A DNA stretch of 13,367 bases from Dehalococcoidia bacterium (GTDB lineage: Bacteria > Chloroflexota > Dehalococcoidia > Plut-88900): positions 1 through 13,367 of the forward strand of contig JAAXHX010000230.1 in assembly GCA_012270635.1 (NCBI GenBank), written 5' to 3'. Below the pieces are notes generated by a model that worked only from the letters and a program-made list of their open reading frames with translations, was not told the origin of the DNA and did not search any database. Shown here piece by piece: positions 1-6,366 of the stretch (positions are counted from its first letter, which is position 1; each line of letters begins with the position of its first letter). The translations under genes and the position numbers were made by a program.

Positions 1-467
1 GGGTCGTCGTGACCTCCACCCCCGGCCGCCCCACCGAGGGCCTTGTCCACCTGACGTTCAGCCTCTCCGACGCCTCCACCCAGGAAGTCGTCACCGGAGC
101 AACCCTGACGCTCTCGGTGACCCCGCCCGGGGAGTCGGGGCTGGATGCGACCTCCTTTGACGTTGACAGGTCCGAGGTCAACCCCGACCTGTACGACGTG
201 AACGTCGACATGGAAGTGGAGGGGGTCTGGTTCCTGGCCCTCTCCATCGACGGCCCCCAGGGCCCCGCCGAGGCCGGCTTCCCCCTCGAGGTCCGGGGCC
301 CGGCCAGCAAGATATTCGCGATCCTGATAGTCGTGCTGGCCTTCCCGCTGCTATTGGCCCTGCTCGAAGGGTGGAGACGCTGGGACCGGCGCAAGAAGAG
401 AGCACAACAAAACGACGCTTCGTCCGTTATTACTGCCGACTCTACGGAAAAGCGAGGACATTGTTAA
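1..467 (+). CDS. YtkA-like domain protein with C-terminal membrane anchor (5' end outside window)
   Basis: The reading frame is open to the left edge, so the true start and probably a signal peptide lie outside; a GTG at 9 is the first in-window start but is unlikely to be real. Numbering from that GTG, residues about 10-96 form a beta-rich domain with the YtkA-like pattern: a 'TGATLTLSVTPP' strand, then 'LYDVNVDMEVEGVW' and 'LSIDGPQGP', ending in 'FPLEV'. Residues about 101-120 are a hydrophobic helix, followed by a basic stretch (RRWDRRKKR), so the domain faces outward and the tail stays in the cytoplasm. YtkA/FixH-type domains are small periplasmic or extracellular modules, often beside copper or cytochrome-oxidase genes. 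The stop TAA (465-467) overlaps the ATG of the next gene, which implies translational coupling and a shared role. Function beyond the fold is not visible. Confidence 0.75.
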   Translation, partial: VVVTSTPGRPTEGLVHLTFSLSDASTQEVVTGATLTLSVTPPGESGLDATSFDVDRSEVNPDLYDVNVDMEVEGVWFLALSIDGPQGPAEAGFPLEVRGPASKIFAILIVVLAFPLLLALLEGWRRWDRRKKRAQQNDASSVITADSTEKRGHC

Positions 468-1273
468 TGGAGCGAGCAGGTTGGATTTTCATGGTTGTGG
501 CCCTGGTCGGGCTTCTGGTTGTGGCAGCGTGTGGGTCCTCGGCGCCCGAGGCCCGGGAGTTCAACCTGGATATCCGCAACAGGACGCTTGAGCAGGACTC
601 GCCGGTGTTCCGGGTCAAGAACGGAGACACCGTCGTCTTCCTGGTAACGTCCGACGAGGCCGGCTCCCTGCACCTTCATGGCTACGACCATCAGGACGAG
701 TTGGGCACGGAGGACGTTACCCGCATGGAGTTCGGTGCCAACCTGGAGGGCCGGTTCGCCCTGGCCCTTCACCCGGCGTCCGCCGGCGCTCATTCCCACT
801 CTCACGGCGAAGATGACACCGGCGATTGCCCCGAGGTAGCCCCCCTGCCTCCCGGGGCGGCGACTCCCTCCGTACGGGTCACGGCCCAGCCCGGCCCCGA
901 GGCGGGGGAGTTCACCGTAAACGTAGCTCTGGACAACTTCAACATCTCCCTGACCGATTCCGACCCCTCGGTTGCCGAAGGCCACTGGCACCTCTATGTG
1001 GACGGAGAGATCCTGGGAATGTACGTGCACCCCGAGGTCCAGGTCACGGGGAAGTCTGCCGGAGACCACCAGGTGATGGTGGAACTGGCAAACACCGACC
1101 ATTGTTACTACGGCATAAGCGCCATGACCGTCGTGACCCTTGCGGAGGGCGGCGAGATGAGTATGGACGATGGCATGGACATGAACGAGGACGATGCGGG
1201 CAGCGGTGGACAGGACGCCGGCGCCGCTGCCGAAGAGACCATCATAGGCTTCCTGGAAGTCCTGCCGAGGTAA
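467..1273 (+). CDS. Cupredoxin-like lipoprotein with His-rich and Met/Asp-rich segments
   Basis: Predicted exported lipoprotein of 268 residues. I chose the ATG at 467 because it overlaps the upstream stop (TAATG) and puts a signal peptide with lipobox V-A-A-C at the N terminus (Cys22). A longer GTG start at 371 would bury that signal inside the protein. Residues about 32-105 look like a cupredoxin fold (VFRVKNGDTVVFLVTSDEAG, then HLHGYDH at 69-75 and LHP at 101-103). A His-rich linker HSHSH lies at 109-113. Residues about 135-227 form a second beta domain with GHWHLYVDG at 172-180 and an isolated Cys213. The tail has Met/Asp repeats (MSMDDGMDMNEDD, 231-243). The clustered His and Met suggest metal binding, most likely copper, outside the membrane; this is inference, since canonical type 1 copper ligands (a His-Cys-His-Met set) are not clearly arranged. 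It probably works with the YtkA-like protein and the polytopic protein on either side. Confidence 0.78.
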   Translation: MERAGWIFMVVALVGLLVVAACGSSAPEAREFNLDIRNRTLEQDSPVFRVKNGDTVVFLVTSDEAGSLHLHGYDHQDELGTEDVTRMEFGANLEGRFALALHPASAGAHSHSHGEDDTGDCPEVAPLPPGAATPSVRVTAQPGPEAGEFTVNVALDNFNISLTDSDPSVAEGHWHLYVDGEILGMYVHPEVQVTGKSAGDHQVMVELANTDHCYYGISAMTVVTLAEGGEMSMDDGMDMNEDDAGSGGQDAGAAAEETIIGFLEVLPR

Positions 1274-1316
1274 AGCGGAGGCCCCCTATACCTGTTTATG
1301 ACCACGGGGGTGTAAC

Positions 1317-2855
1317 GTGACGCTGCGGCTCCTCGTCCTCACCGCGGTAGTCCTCGGGGGGCTGGCGCTGCTTCCGCCGGGCCTCGTCCACGCCCACGGC
1401 TTCGGGGAGCGGTACGATCTGCCCGTTCCCCTCTGGCTCTACCTGTACGGGGCGGGGGCCACGGTACTGGTCTCCTTCGTCGTCATCGGCATGTTCCTGC
1501 GCGGCCGCCCCGACACCCGGGCCCCGGCCCGCTTCGACCTCTATCGCCTGCCCGGCGTCCGGGCCGTATTGGAGAACGTCCTGACGCTGGCCCTGTTGCG
1601 GCTCATATCCGTGGCCGCGCTGGGCCTGGTGATAGCCACGGCCTTCTGGGGAAACCCGGCCTCGGTGCTCAATTTCTCCGTGGCGTTCGTATGGGTGGGG
1701 TGGTGGGTCGGGCTGGGGTACGTCTTCTCGCTGGTGGGTAACCTCTGGGCGTTCCTGAATCCTTGGAAAATTCTCTTCGAATGGGCGGAGTTCCTGTTCA
1801 CGAGGCTCACCGGGGGTCGACGCCTGGGGCTCGGGCTCCGGTACCCGGACCAACTCGGGGTTGCGCCGGCCATCGTCCTCTTCACCGGCTTCGCATGGAT
1901 CGAAAACGTCTACGTCAACGCCGGCGCCCCGACCCACCTGGGCATCATGGTCGTGTTCTACACCGTCGTCACCCTTGGCGGGATGTTTCTCTTCGGCAAG
2001 CGCCAATGGCTGCATCACGGCGAGGCCTTTTCCGTCCTCTACCGCTTCCTCTCCAAGTTCGCCGTCATCGAGGCCCGTACAACCGACCCCCAGCTCTGCA
2101 CCCACTGCGAGCAGTCCTGCGCCCAGAAATCCATGGACCGCGTCAACTGCTATGACTGCCTCGAGCAGACCAAGGGCAGCCGCCGGCTGGACCTGAGGCC
2201 CCCGGGCGCCGGGCTCTCCTACCCCGAGACCGTCCGCACCTCCGAGGTCGTATTCATCGTCCTGGCCCTCTCCACCGTGACCCTGGACGGCTTCAAGGAG
2301 ACCGAAGCCTGGCAGAGCGTCAAGGACGTAGCGCTGACCGGCGTCACCTTCTACCGCAACGACTTGAACACCACCTTGGCCCTGGTTGCCTTCCCCCTAA
2401 TCTTCATGGGCGCGTACCTGCTGACGTGCAGGATATCGAATATCGTGTCGGGGGAGGGAGGCTCGACGGGCGAGACGGCTCGCGCTTACATCTACTCGCT
2501 GATACCCATCGCCCTGGCCTACAACGTGGCCCACTTCTTCTCCTTCTTGGCCATCCAGGGTCAGCTCATAGTCAAGGAGATATCCGACCCCTTTGGCTGG
2601 GGATGGGACCTGTTTGGCACCGCCGACTGGCAAGTCCAAATATCCATAGTCAGCGCCCGGCTGGTGTGGTTCGTCGGGGTTGGGGCCATAGTCATAGGCC
2701 ACGTGATTGCCGTGTACGTAGCCCACGTGATATCGACCAGGAAGATGGGCACGAGGGCCGCGGCCATGCAGAGCCAGTACCCCATGGTTGCCCTGATGGT
2801 CGGCTATACCGTCGTCAGCCTCTGGATCGTGGCCCAGCCCATCACCGCCGGGTGA
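1317..2855 (+). CDS. Ten-helix membrane protein, FedB-like (annotated in databases as fenitrothion hydrolase family)
   Basis: Integral membrane protein of 512 residues. The GTG start at 1317 has a GGGGG ribosome site at 1306-1310, six bases away. Residues 1-26 are a signal peptide with a V-H-A cleavage motif, so the mature chain would begin HGFGERYDLP. Hydrophobic helices lie near 39-61, 88-111, 119-147, 181-200, 207-227, 309-325, 351-371, 389-414, 443-471 and 487-508. The positive-inside rule gives N-out, C-out. The large cytoplasmic loop (228-308) holds five cysteines: C261, C264, C268, C278 and C281. The 'HGFGxRYDLPxPL' start and the 'TLDGF' segment match what I recall of proteins labelled FedB in actinobacteria, proteobacteria and Chloroflexota. 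That label comes from an organophosphate-degrading strain and need not reflect the native role. With a YtkA-like protein and a cupredoxin-like lipoprotein upstream (43-base gap), metal transport or insertion is a better guess. Confidence 0.8.
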   Translation: MTLRLLVLTAVVLGGLALLPPGLVHAHGFGERYDLPVPLWLYLYGAGATVLVSFVVIGMFLRGRPDTRAPARFDLYRLPGVRAVLENVLTLALLRLISVAALGLVIATAFWGNPASVLNFSVAFVWVGWWVGLGYVFSLVGNLWAFLNPWKILFEWAEFLFTRLTGGRRLGLGLRYPDQLGVAPAIVLFTGFAWIENVYVNAGAPTHLGIMVVFYTVVTLGGMFLFGKRQWLHHGEAFSVLYRFLSKFAVIEARTTDPQLCTHCEQSCAQKSMDRVNCYDCLEQTKGSRRLDLRPPGAGLSYPETVRTSEVVFIVLALSTVTLDGFKETEAWQSVKDVALTGVTFYRNDLNTTLALVAFPLIFMGAYLLTCRISNIVSGEGGSTGETARAYIYSLIPIALAYNVAHFFSFLAIQGQLIVKEISDPFGWGWDLFGTADWQVQISIVSARLVWFVGVGAIVIGHVIAVYVAHVISTRKMGTRAAAMQSQYPMVALMVGYTVVSLWIVAQPITAG

Positions 2856-2859
2856 CGGG

Positions 2860-3636
2860 TTATACCAGCGCCCGGCCCCCGTCCACCAGGACCACGTGAC
2901 CCGTGACCATGGCCGAGAGATCGCTGGCCAGGAACAGGGCCGCGCCGACCAGGTCCTGCGGCTCCACCATCCTCCCCGCGGGTATCTCGGCGATGGTGGC
3001 GGCGCGGCGTTCCGGGTCGGCGACGGTGTCGGCCAGCATGTCGGTGTTGGTTGGCCCCGGGGCGATGGCGTTGACCCGTATTCCGTGTCGGGCCCACTCC
3101 ACGGCCAGGGCCCGGGTCAGGCCCACCACGCCGCTCTTGCTGGCCATGTAGGTGGCCGAGATGCGGGACTTGGGGACCACGAAGGCCAGCTCGGAGGCCG
3201 TGTTGACTATCCTGCCCCCTCCCGACTTCACCATCTCCCGCGCCGCGGCCTGGCACCCGAAGAAGACACCTCTCAGGTTGACGTTGTGGACGCGGTCCCA
3301 TTCCTCGGGGGTGAGGTCCAGAGCGGAGCTGCGGACGATGACCCCGGCGTTGTTGAACATGATGTCCAGGCGTCCCTTGTCGGCCACGGTTTGCGAGACG
3401 GCATTGCGTATCTGTTCGGGGTCGGTGACGTCCACGTCGAGGGCCCGGGCCTCGCCGCCCGACTCCTCGATGAGGGCGAGGGTCCTGGCTACCTCCTCTC
3501 GACGTTGCGGAAGGTCGGCAATAGTGACATCCGCTCCCGACCGCGCCAGCCCCACTGCTATCGCCCCGCCGATGCCCCGCGAACCCCCGGTTACTATCGC
3601 AATTCGTCCGTTCAGGTCTATGCCGTTCCCTGCCAA
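2860..3636 (-). CDS. SDR-family NAD(P)-dependent oxidoreductase
   Basis: Classical short-chain dehydrogenase/reductase, 258 residues from the chosen TTG start. The Rossmann motif TGGSRGIG is at 16-23, and Asp41 at the end of the second strand favours NAD(H) over NADP(H). NNAG is at 95-98. The catalytic Ser148, Tyr163 and Lys167 (YMASK) are present, and the C terminus carries the usual VTGHVVLVDGG. The Ser-to-Tyr spacing is 15 rather than the usual 13 residues. The start is TTG at 3636-3634: an AGGGGG ribosome site sits six bases upstream and the glycine motif then falls at the normal distance. A GTG at 3675 would add 13 residues but lacks a ribosome site. The gene ends four bases from the opposing FedB-like gene and is divergent from the flavin-split-barrel gene. 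The substrate cannot be told; secondary alcohols or 3-oxoacyl groups are typical for the family. Confidence 0.9.
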   Translation of the reverse strand: MAGNGIDLNGRIAIVTGGSRGIGGAIAVGLARSGADVTIADLPQRREEVARTLALIEESGGEARALDVDVTDPEQIRNAVSQTVADKGRLDIMFNNAGVIVRSSALDLTPEEWDRVHNVNLRGVFFGCQAAAREMVKSGGGRIVNTASELAFVVPKSRISATYMASKSGVVGLTRALAVEWARHGIRVNAIAPGPTNTDMLADTVADPERRAATIAEIPAGRMVEPQDLVGAALFLASDLSAMVTGHVVLVDGGRALV

Positions 3637-3648
3637 GGACCACCCCCT
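3637..3648 (-). promoter_or_regulatory. Ribosome binding site that decides the SDR start
   Basis: On the minus strand AGGGGG (3648-3643) is followed by six bases and then TTG at 3636. The upstream GTG at 3675 has no purine-rich stretch at a suitable distance. This supports a TTG initiation codon for the SDR gene. Confidence 0.55.
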
Positions 3649-3722
3649 ATTTGAATTACTGCCCGGTCCCGACACAATAGCACATCCCGGGCCGCAGGCG
3701 CAGGTAAGGCCGGGCCTCGGGT

Positions 3723-3751
3723 TTGCCGCGGGGCACGAGCGTTTGTACCAT
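3723..3751 (+). promoter_or_regulatory. Possible sigma-70-type promoter for the flavin-split-barrel gene
   Basis: TTGCCG (3723-3728) and TACCAT (3746-3751) are separated by exactly 17 bases, each matching four of six consensus positions, 35 bases before the ATG at 3786. The match is weak and could be chance. The gap 3637-3785 lies between divergent genes, so some promoter is expected here. Confidence 0.25.
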
Positions 3752-3785
3752 TACCGAGTAGGAAGATGCACGTTACGAAGAGAGA

Positions 3786-4247
3786 ATGTCCGTAACCTGG
3801 CAACGGTTCGCAGAGCAGGCCCCGGAGTTAGCGGCAATGGGCAAGTCGCAGTTTGCGCGGACGGGGCTGGCCCTTGTGGGAACGCTGCGGCGGGACGGGT
3901 GGCCCCGTGTCTCGCCGGTAGAGCCGCTGATATCAGATGGTGAGCTGTACCTGGGCATGATGTGGCAATCGCGCAAGGCCCTGGACCTCCGGCGGGACCC
4001 GCGATGCGTCGTTCACAGCACGGTGGTCGACCGCCATGGAAGTGAAGGCGAATTCAAGGTCTACGGTCTTGCCGTAGAAATCACGGACCTCGATGAGCGG
4101 CGCCGGTTTTGCGATGCCGTCTTTGCAGCGATTGGCTTCCGGCCCGAAGAGCCCGAGTTCCACTGTTTCGCCATTTCCATCGAAAGCGTCGCTTTCACCA
4201 AGCTCCGGGACGGCAGGATGCATCACCGGGTCTGGAAGGCGGACTAG
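3786..4247 (+). CDS. Pyridoxamine 5'-phosphate oxidase family (flavin-binding split-barrel) protein
   Basis: Small protein of 153 residues with the flavin-reductase-like split-barrel pattern. Residues about 24-37 read 'ARTGLALVGTLRRDG', followed by 'PRVSPVEPLISDGELYLGMM', the conserved strand pair of the family. Next come 'SRKALDLRRDPR' (phosphate/flavin-binding region) and a 'KVYGLAVEITD' strand. Members bind FMN, F420 or haem and act as small oxidoreductases or cofactor-binding proteins. Which cofactor is used here cannot be read from the sequence, and true pyridoxine phosphate oxidase (PdxH) is unlikely because the protein is too short and lacks its C-terminal region. The ATG start at 3786 has a modest purine-rich GAAGAGAG upstream. 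The gene stands alone: divergent from the SDR and about 190 bases before the amidohydrolase, so no operon partner suggests its substrate. Confidence 0.8.
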   Translation: MSVTWQRFAEQAPELAAMGKSQFARTGLALVGTLRRDGWPRVSPVEPLISDGELYLGMMWQSRKALDLRRDPRCVVHSTVVDRHGSEGEFKVYGLAVEITDLDERRRFCDAVFAAIGFRPEEPEFHCFAISIESVAFTKLRDGRMHHRVWKAD

Positions 4248-4262
4248 GCGCAGGGTCCGCCC
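4237..4262 (+). terminator. GC-rich hairpin overlapping the stop codon, possible weak terminator
   Basis: AGGCGGAC (4237-4244) pairs perfectly with GTCCGCCT (4255-4262) across a ten-base loop that contains the TAG stop. No T-run follows; the next bases are C-rich. It could be an atypical terminator or an mRNA 3' end stabiliser, or a chance inverted repeat in GC-rich DNA. Confidence 0.25.
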
Positions 4263-4283
4263 TCCCCCCCTCGCTCATACTTT

Positions 4284-4327
4284 CCTTCGACAGGCTCAGG
4301 ATAAACTAGGTGGCTCAGTACGAGCGG
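4284..4327. repeat. Probable copy of a short dispersed intergenic repeat (CCTTCGACAGGCTCAGG type)
   Basis: The core CCTTCGACAGGCTCAGG (4284-4300) is followed by ATAAACTAGGTGGCTCAGTA and then CGAGCGG. I recognise the core as a short sequence scattered through intergenic regions of many bacterial genomes, where it often causes spurious translated peptides such as 'RQAQDK' or 'FDRLR'. It is the only part of the 4248-4441 gap with recognisable content apart from the adjacent hairpin and promoter candidate. Outer borders are estimated, and only one copy is in the window. Confidence 0.45.
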
Positions 4328-4356
4328 CCCCGGCCCCTCCAACACAGATTACCCCC

Positions 4357-4385
4357 TTGTCCCGAGAGCGTGCGCCATGTATCGT
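4357..4385 (+). promoter_or_regulatory. Possible sigma-70-type promoter for the amidohydrolase gene
   Basis: TTGTCC (4357-4362) and TATCGT (4380-4385) are 17 bases apart, each four of six to consensus, which would give a leader of about 50 bases before the ATG at 4442. Spacing is ideal but the boxes are only fair matches. Confidence 0.3.
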
Positions 4386-4441
4386 GAGAAACCGCGTTGC
4401 CCCAAACTCGATCCCCGGCCCCCGGCAAGGAGGCGTGAAAC

Positions 4442-5389
4442 ATGTCCGACGTCCTCAAGATAGACGCCCACCTGCACCTGTACCCGACCAAGGCCGTCGG
4501 CGCCTTCGAAAAGGGGGACTACGGCATCTGGGAGTACGGCGAGAAGCCTGACGTCAAATTCAGCTCCTACGACGGTGACCTGGCCGACACCCTGGAGACG
4601 ATGGAGGCCGCAGGTTTCCACAAGGCCGTGGTCGTCAACCTGTTCTCGACCCGGGGCGTCATGGAGCGGGCCGTCGCAAAGATGCCAGAAGGGATGTCCG
4701 ATGCGGAGAAGGAGGCGGCAGTGCGGGAGGTCGAGGTCGGGTTTGCCGACAACCTCCGGGAGTTCAACGTCGCCGCCTGTGAACGGGTCAGGGGACACGA
4801 CAACCTGGTGCCCTACATAGCCCTGGACGCCATAGCGATGCCGGGAGAAGAGGGCGCGGCCCACCTGCGGGAGATGGTGGAAGAGTACGGGGCCCGAGGC
4901 GCGAAGCTCCACGGCCCGGCGCAGGGTTTCAACATGAGCGACCCGCGGATGTGGCCCGGGTATCGAGCTTGCCAGGAACTGGGTGTGCCGGTAATCGCCC
5001 ACTCGGGGCCCGACAGGGAGGGCGCCGGTTACGCCGAGCCTCGGGCCTTCGCAGGGATGCTCGCCGCCTTCCCCGACCTCACCGTCGTCATCGCTCACCT
5101 GGGGGGCGGGACCTGGGAGCAGGCCCGGGAGATCGCAGAGACCCACCCCAACGCCTACTTCGACTGCTGTGAGATCATCGAATGGACCGGCGGCTCCAAT
5201 GCCCCCACCACCGAGGAGTTGGCCCGGCTCATCCGGGACATTGGGTCATCCCGAGTGCTGATGGGGTCCGACTTCCCCTGGTACGACCTGGACCGCACCG
5301 TCGAGTTGGTCATGTCGCTCCCCTTGCTCTCAAACGAAGAGAAGGAAGGGATGTTGGGGGCCAACGCAGAGCGGGCTCTGGGCCTGTGA
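4442..5389 (+). CDS. Amidohydrolase-2 family metal-dependent hydrolase
   Basis: TIM-barrel hydrolase of 315 residues, a normal length for this family (PF04909 type). Visible metal and catalytic residues are His10 and His12 (DAHLH at the end of strand 1), Lys155/His157 (GAKLHG), His187 (VIAHSGP), His219 (VIAHLGG) and Asp277 (MGSDFPW). Members hydrolyse or decarboxylate small carboxylated or cyclic compounds using a divalent metal; 4-oxalomesaconate hydratase and ACMS or 2,3-dihydroxybenzoate decarboxylases are relatives. The conserved residues predict an active enzyme, but the substrate is not evident. The ATG at 4442 has a strong AAGGAGG ribosome site at 4427-4433, eight bases away. There is no signal peptide, so it is cytoplasmic. 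It ends 24 bases from the converging DNA glycosylase gene and seems to be transcribed alone. Confidence 0.88.
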   Translation: MSDVLKIDAHLHLYPTKAVGAFEKGDYGIWEYGEKPDVKFSSYDGDLADTLETMEAAGFHKAVVVNLFSTRGVMERAVAKMPEGMSDAEKEAAVREVEVGFADNLREFNVAACERVRGHDNLVPYIALDAIAMPGEEGAAHLREMVEEYGARGAKLHGPAQGFNMSDPRMWPGYRACQELGVPVIAHSGPDREGAGYAEPRAFAGMLAAFPDLTVVIAHLGGGTWEQAREIAETHPNAYFDCCEIIEWTGGSNAPTTEELARLIRDIGSSRVLMGSDFPWYDLDRTVELVMSLPLLSNEEKEGMLGANAERALGL

Positions 5390-5413
5390 CCCATACCGTA
5401 CGCCAGATGAGGA

Positions 5414-6223
5414 TTACTTCTGGCACGTGCGGCAGAAGTTGGTCATCCGCTGGTTGGCTTTCACCTCGCCAATCCTGCCGCCGCAATTGGGGCAGTCCTG
5501 GCCGCCCTTGCGGTGCACCTTCAGGAAGTCCCTGATCTTCAGGTCGATTCTCCCGTCCATCCTCTCTCCCACCACCCTCGTGGCCTCCCCCAGCACCGAG
5601 TGCATGCTGTAGTACAGCGCCTCGATCTCGTCATCGCCTAAGGTGGCCCTGCGACGGAAGGGGTATATTCCCGCGTCGAACAGTATCTCGTCCGAGTAGG
5701 CGTTGCCTATGCCCGCCAGGAAGGTGTCGGTGACCAGCACGCGCTTGATCTGCCCGGAGAAGCGCCGGAGCCGTTGTCTGAAAACGTCCAGGGTGACGTC
5801 GGGGTCCAGGGCGTCGGGGCCCATGCGCTCGAAGCCTGGGATTATCGACTCCTCTCCCGGCGCGACACAGTAGACCTTTCCCATCACCCGGGAGTCGTGG
5901 TATCGGAGGTCCATCCCGTTGTCCAGTTTCAGGGTGAAACAGGTCTTGGCGTGTCTTTTCGTGTCGGGCTCCACGTACTGGAAGCGCCCGGTGAGCATCG
6001 AGTTGACGGCCAATGTGTCCCCCGAGACCATCTTAAACAGCAGGAACTTTCCTCTTCGGCTGACTCCCGAAAAAGCCTGCCCTTCGAGCCTCGCGGCCAG
6101 GTCGGCGGCTGCCGGGAAGCGGATTACTATGGGAATCCGGGGCTCCATGGAAGCCACCGTCACCCCCGGGATCTTCTCATTGAGGAACTTGACGATGTTG
6201 TCCAGGTCGGGTATCTCGGGCAT
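5414..6223 (-). CDS. Fpg/MutM-family DNA glycosylase (formamidopyrimidine-DNA glycosylase), variant active site
   Basis: Base-excision repair enzyme of 269 residues that removes oxidised bases and nicks the abasic site. After Met removal the chain starts Pro-Glu (MPEIPDLDN), giving the N-terminal Pro nucleophile and the catalytic Glu. Lys59 (RRGK) is conserved. The helix-two-turn-helix region spans about 130-215 with the hallmark GIGNAYSDEIL at 171-181. The C-terminal zinc finger has C244, C247, C264 and C267, and Arg259 lies just before the second Cys pair. The protein ends CRTCQK as canonical Fpg does. Departures from textbook Fpg: the start reads PEIPDLD instead of PELPEVE, and the base-stack-filling Phe of 'RxFG' is Met114 (RVMG). 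These suggest a sub-family whose damage preference may differ (Fpg versus Nei-like). The start is set by GGGAGGAGGG just upstream of the ATG at 6223. Confidence 0.9.
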   Translation of the reverse strand: MPEIPDLDNIVKFLNEKIPGVTVASMEPRIPIVIRFPAAADLAARLEGQAFSGVSRRGKFLLFKMVSGDTLAVNSMLTGRFQYVEPDTKRHAKTCFTLKLDNGMDLRYHDSRVMGKVYCVAPGEESIIPGFERMGPDALDPDVTLDVFRQRLRRFSGQIKRVLVTDTFLAGIGNAYSDEILFDAGIYPFRRRATLGDDEIEALYYSMHSVLGEATRVVGERMDGRIDLKIRDFLKVHRKGGQDCPNCGGRIGEVKANQRMTNFCRTCQK

Positions 6224-6243
6224 CGGCCCTCCTCCCTATGGGC

Positions 6244-6249
6244 ATTATA
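6244..6249 (-). promoter_or_regulatory. Candidate -10 box for the DNA glycosylase gene
   Basis: The minus strand reads a perfect TATAAT at 6249-6244, about 20 bases before the start codon, immediately followed by the AGGAGG ribosome site. I find no good -35 box at 16-18 bases. Transcription from here would give a very short leader. Confidence 0.35.
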
Positions 6250-6274
6250 CCTAACCGCACCTCTTGCCCTCGCG

Positions 6275-6304
6275 TTGACACCCTGCAAATCCCAATGGCA
6301 CAAT
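6275..6304 (+). promoter_or_regulatory. Sigma-70-type promoter for the CoA-transferase/SDR operon
   Basis: A perfect TTGACA (6275-6280) is followed after 18 bases by CACAAT (6299-6304), four of six to the -10 consensus. Initiation near 6311 would leave a leader of about 55 bases before the ATG at 6367. It lies in the 143-base divergent gap and partly faces the glycosylase promoter. Confidence 0.5.
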
Positions 6305-6366
6305 GAGGCCTGCTTCCCGCCAACGAGACCGCCACCCTGGCCCCTTTCCCCCGAGGCTCCCGGAAC

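Noticed and set aside
371..466. Upstream GTG extension of the cupredoxin-like lipoprotein
   Set aside because: It would add 32 residues before a clear lipoprotein signal peptide and overlap the previous gene by nearly 100 bases. The ATG in TAATG is far better.
1282..1310. CCCCC/GGGGG pairing that could hide the ribosome site of the FedB-like gene
   Set aside because: Only five base pairs with a 19-base loop; such matches are expected by chance in this base composition.
1296..2105. Long antisense frame opposite the FedB-like gene
   Set aside because: The composition (Glu/Pro/Gly/Gln repeats) is typical of the antisense of a GC-rich coding region. The plus-strand gene has clear helices, a signal peptide and a ribosome site.
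2804..3643. Long open frame on the same strand as the SDR but in another frame, rich in Gly/Arg/Pro
   Set aside because: It overlaps the well-supported SDR almost completely, shows no domain and has the low-complexity composition of shifted frames in GC-rich DNA.
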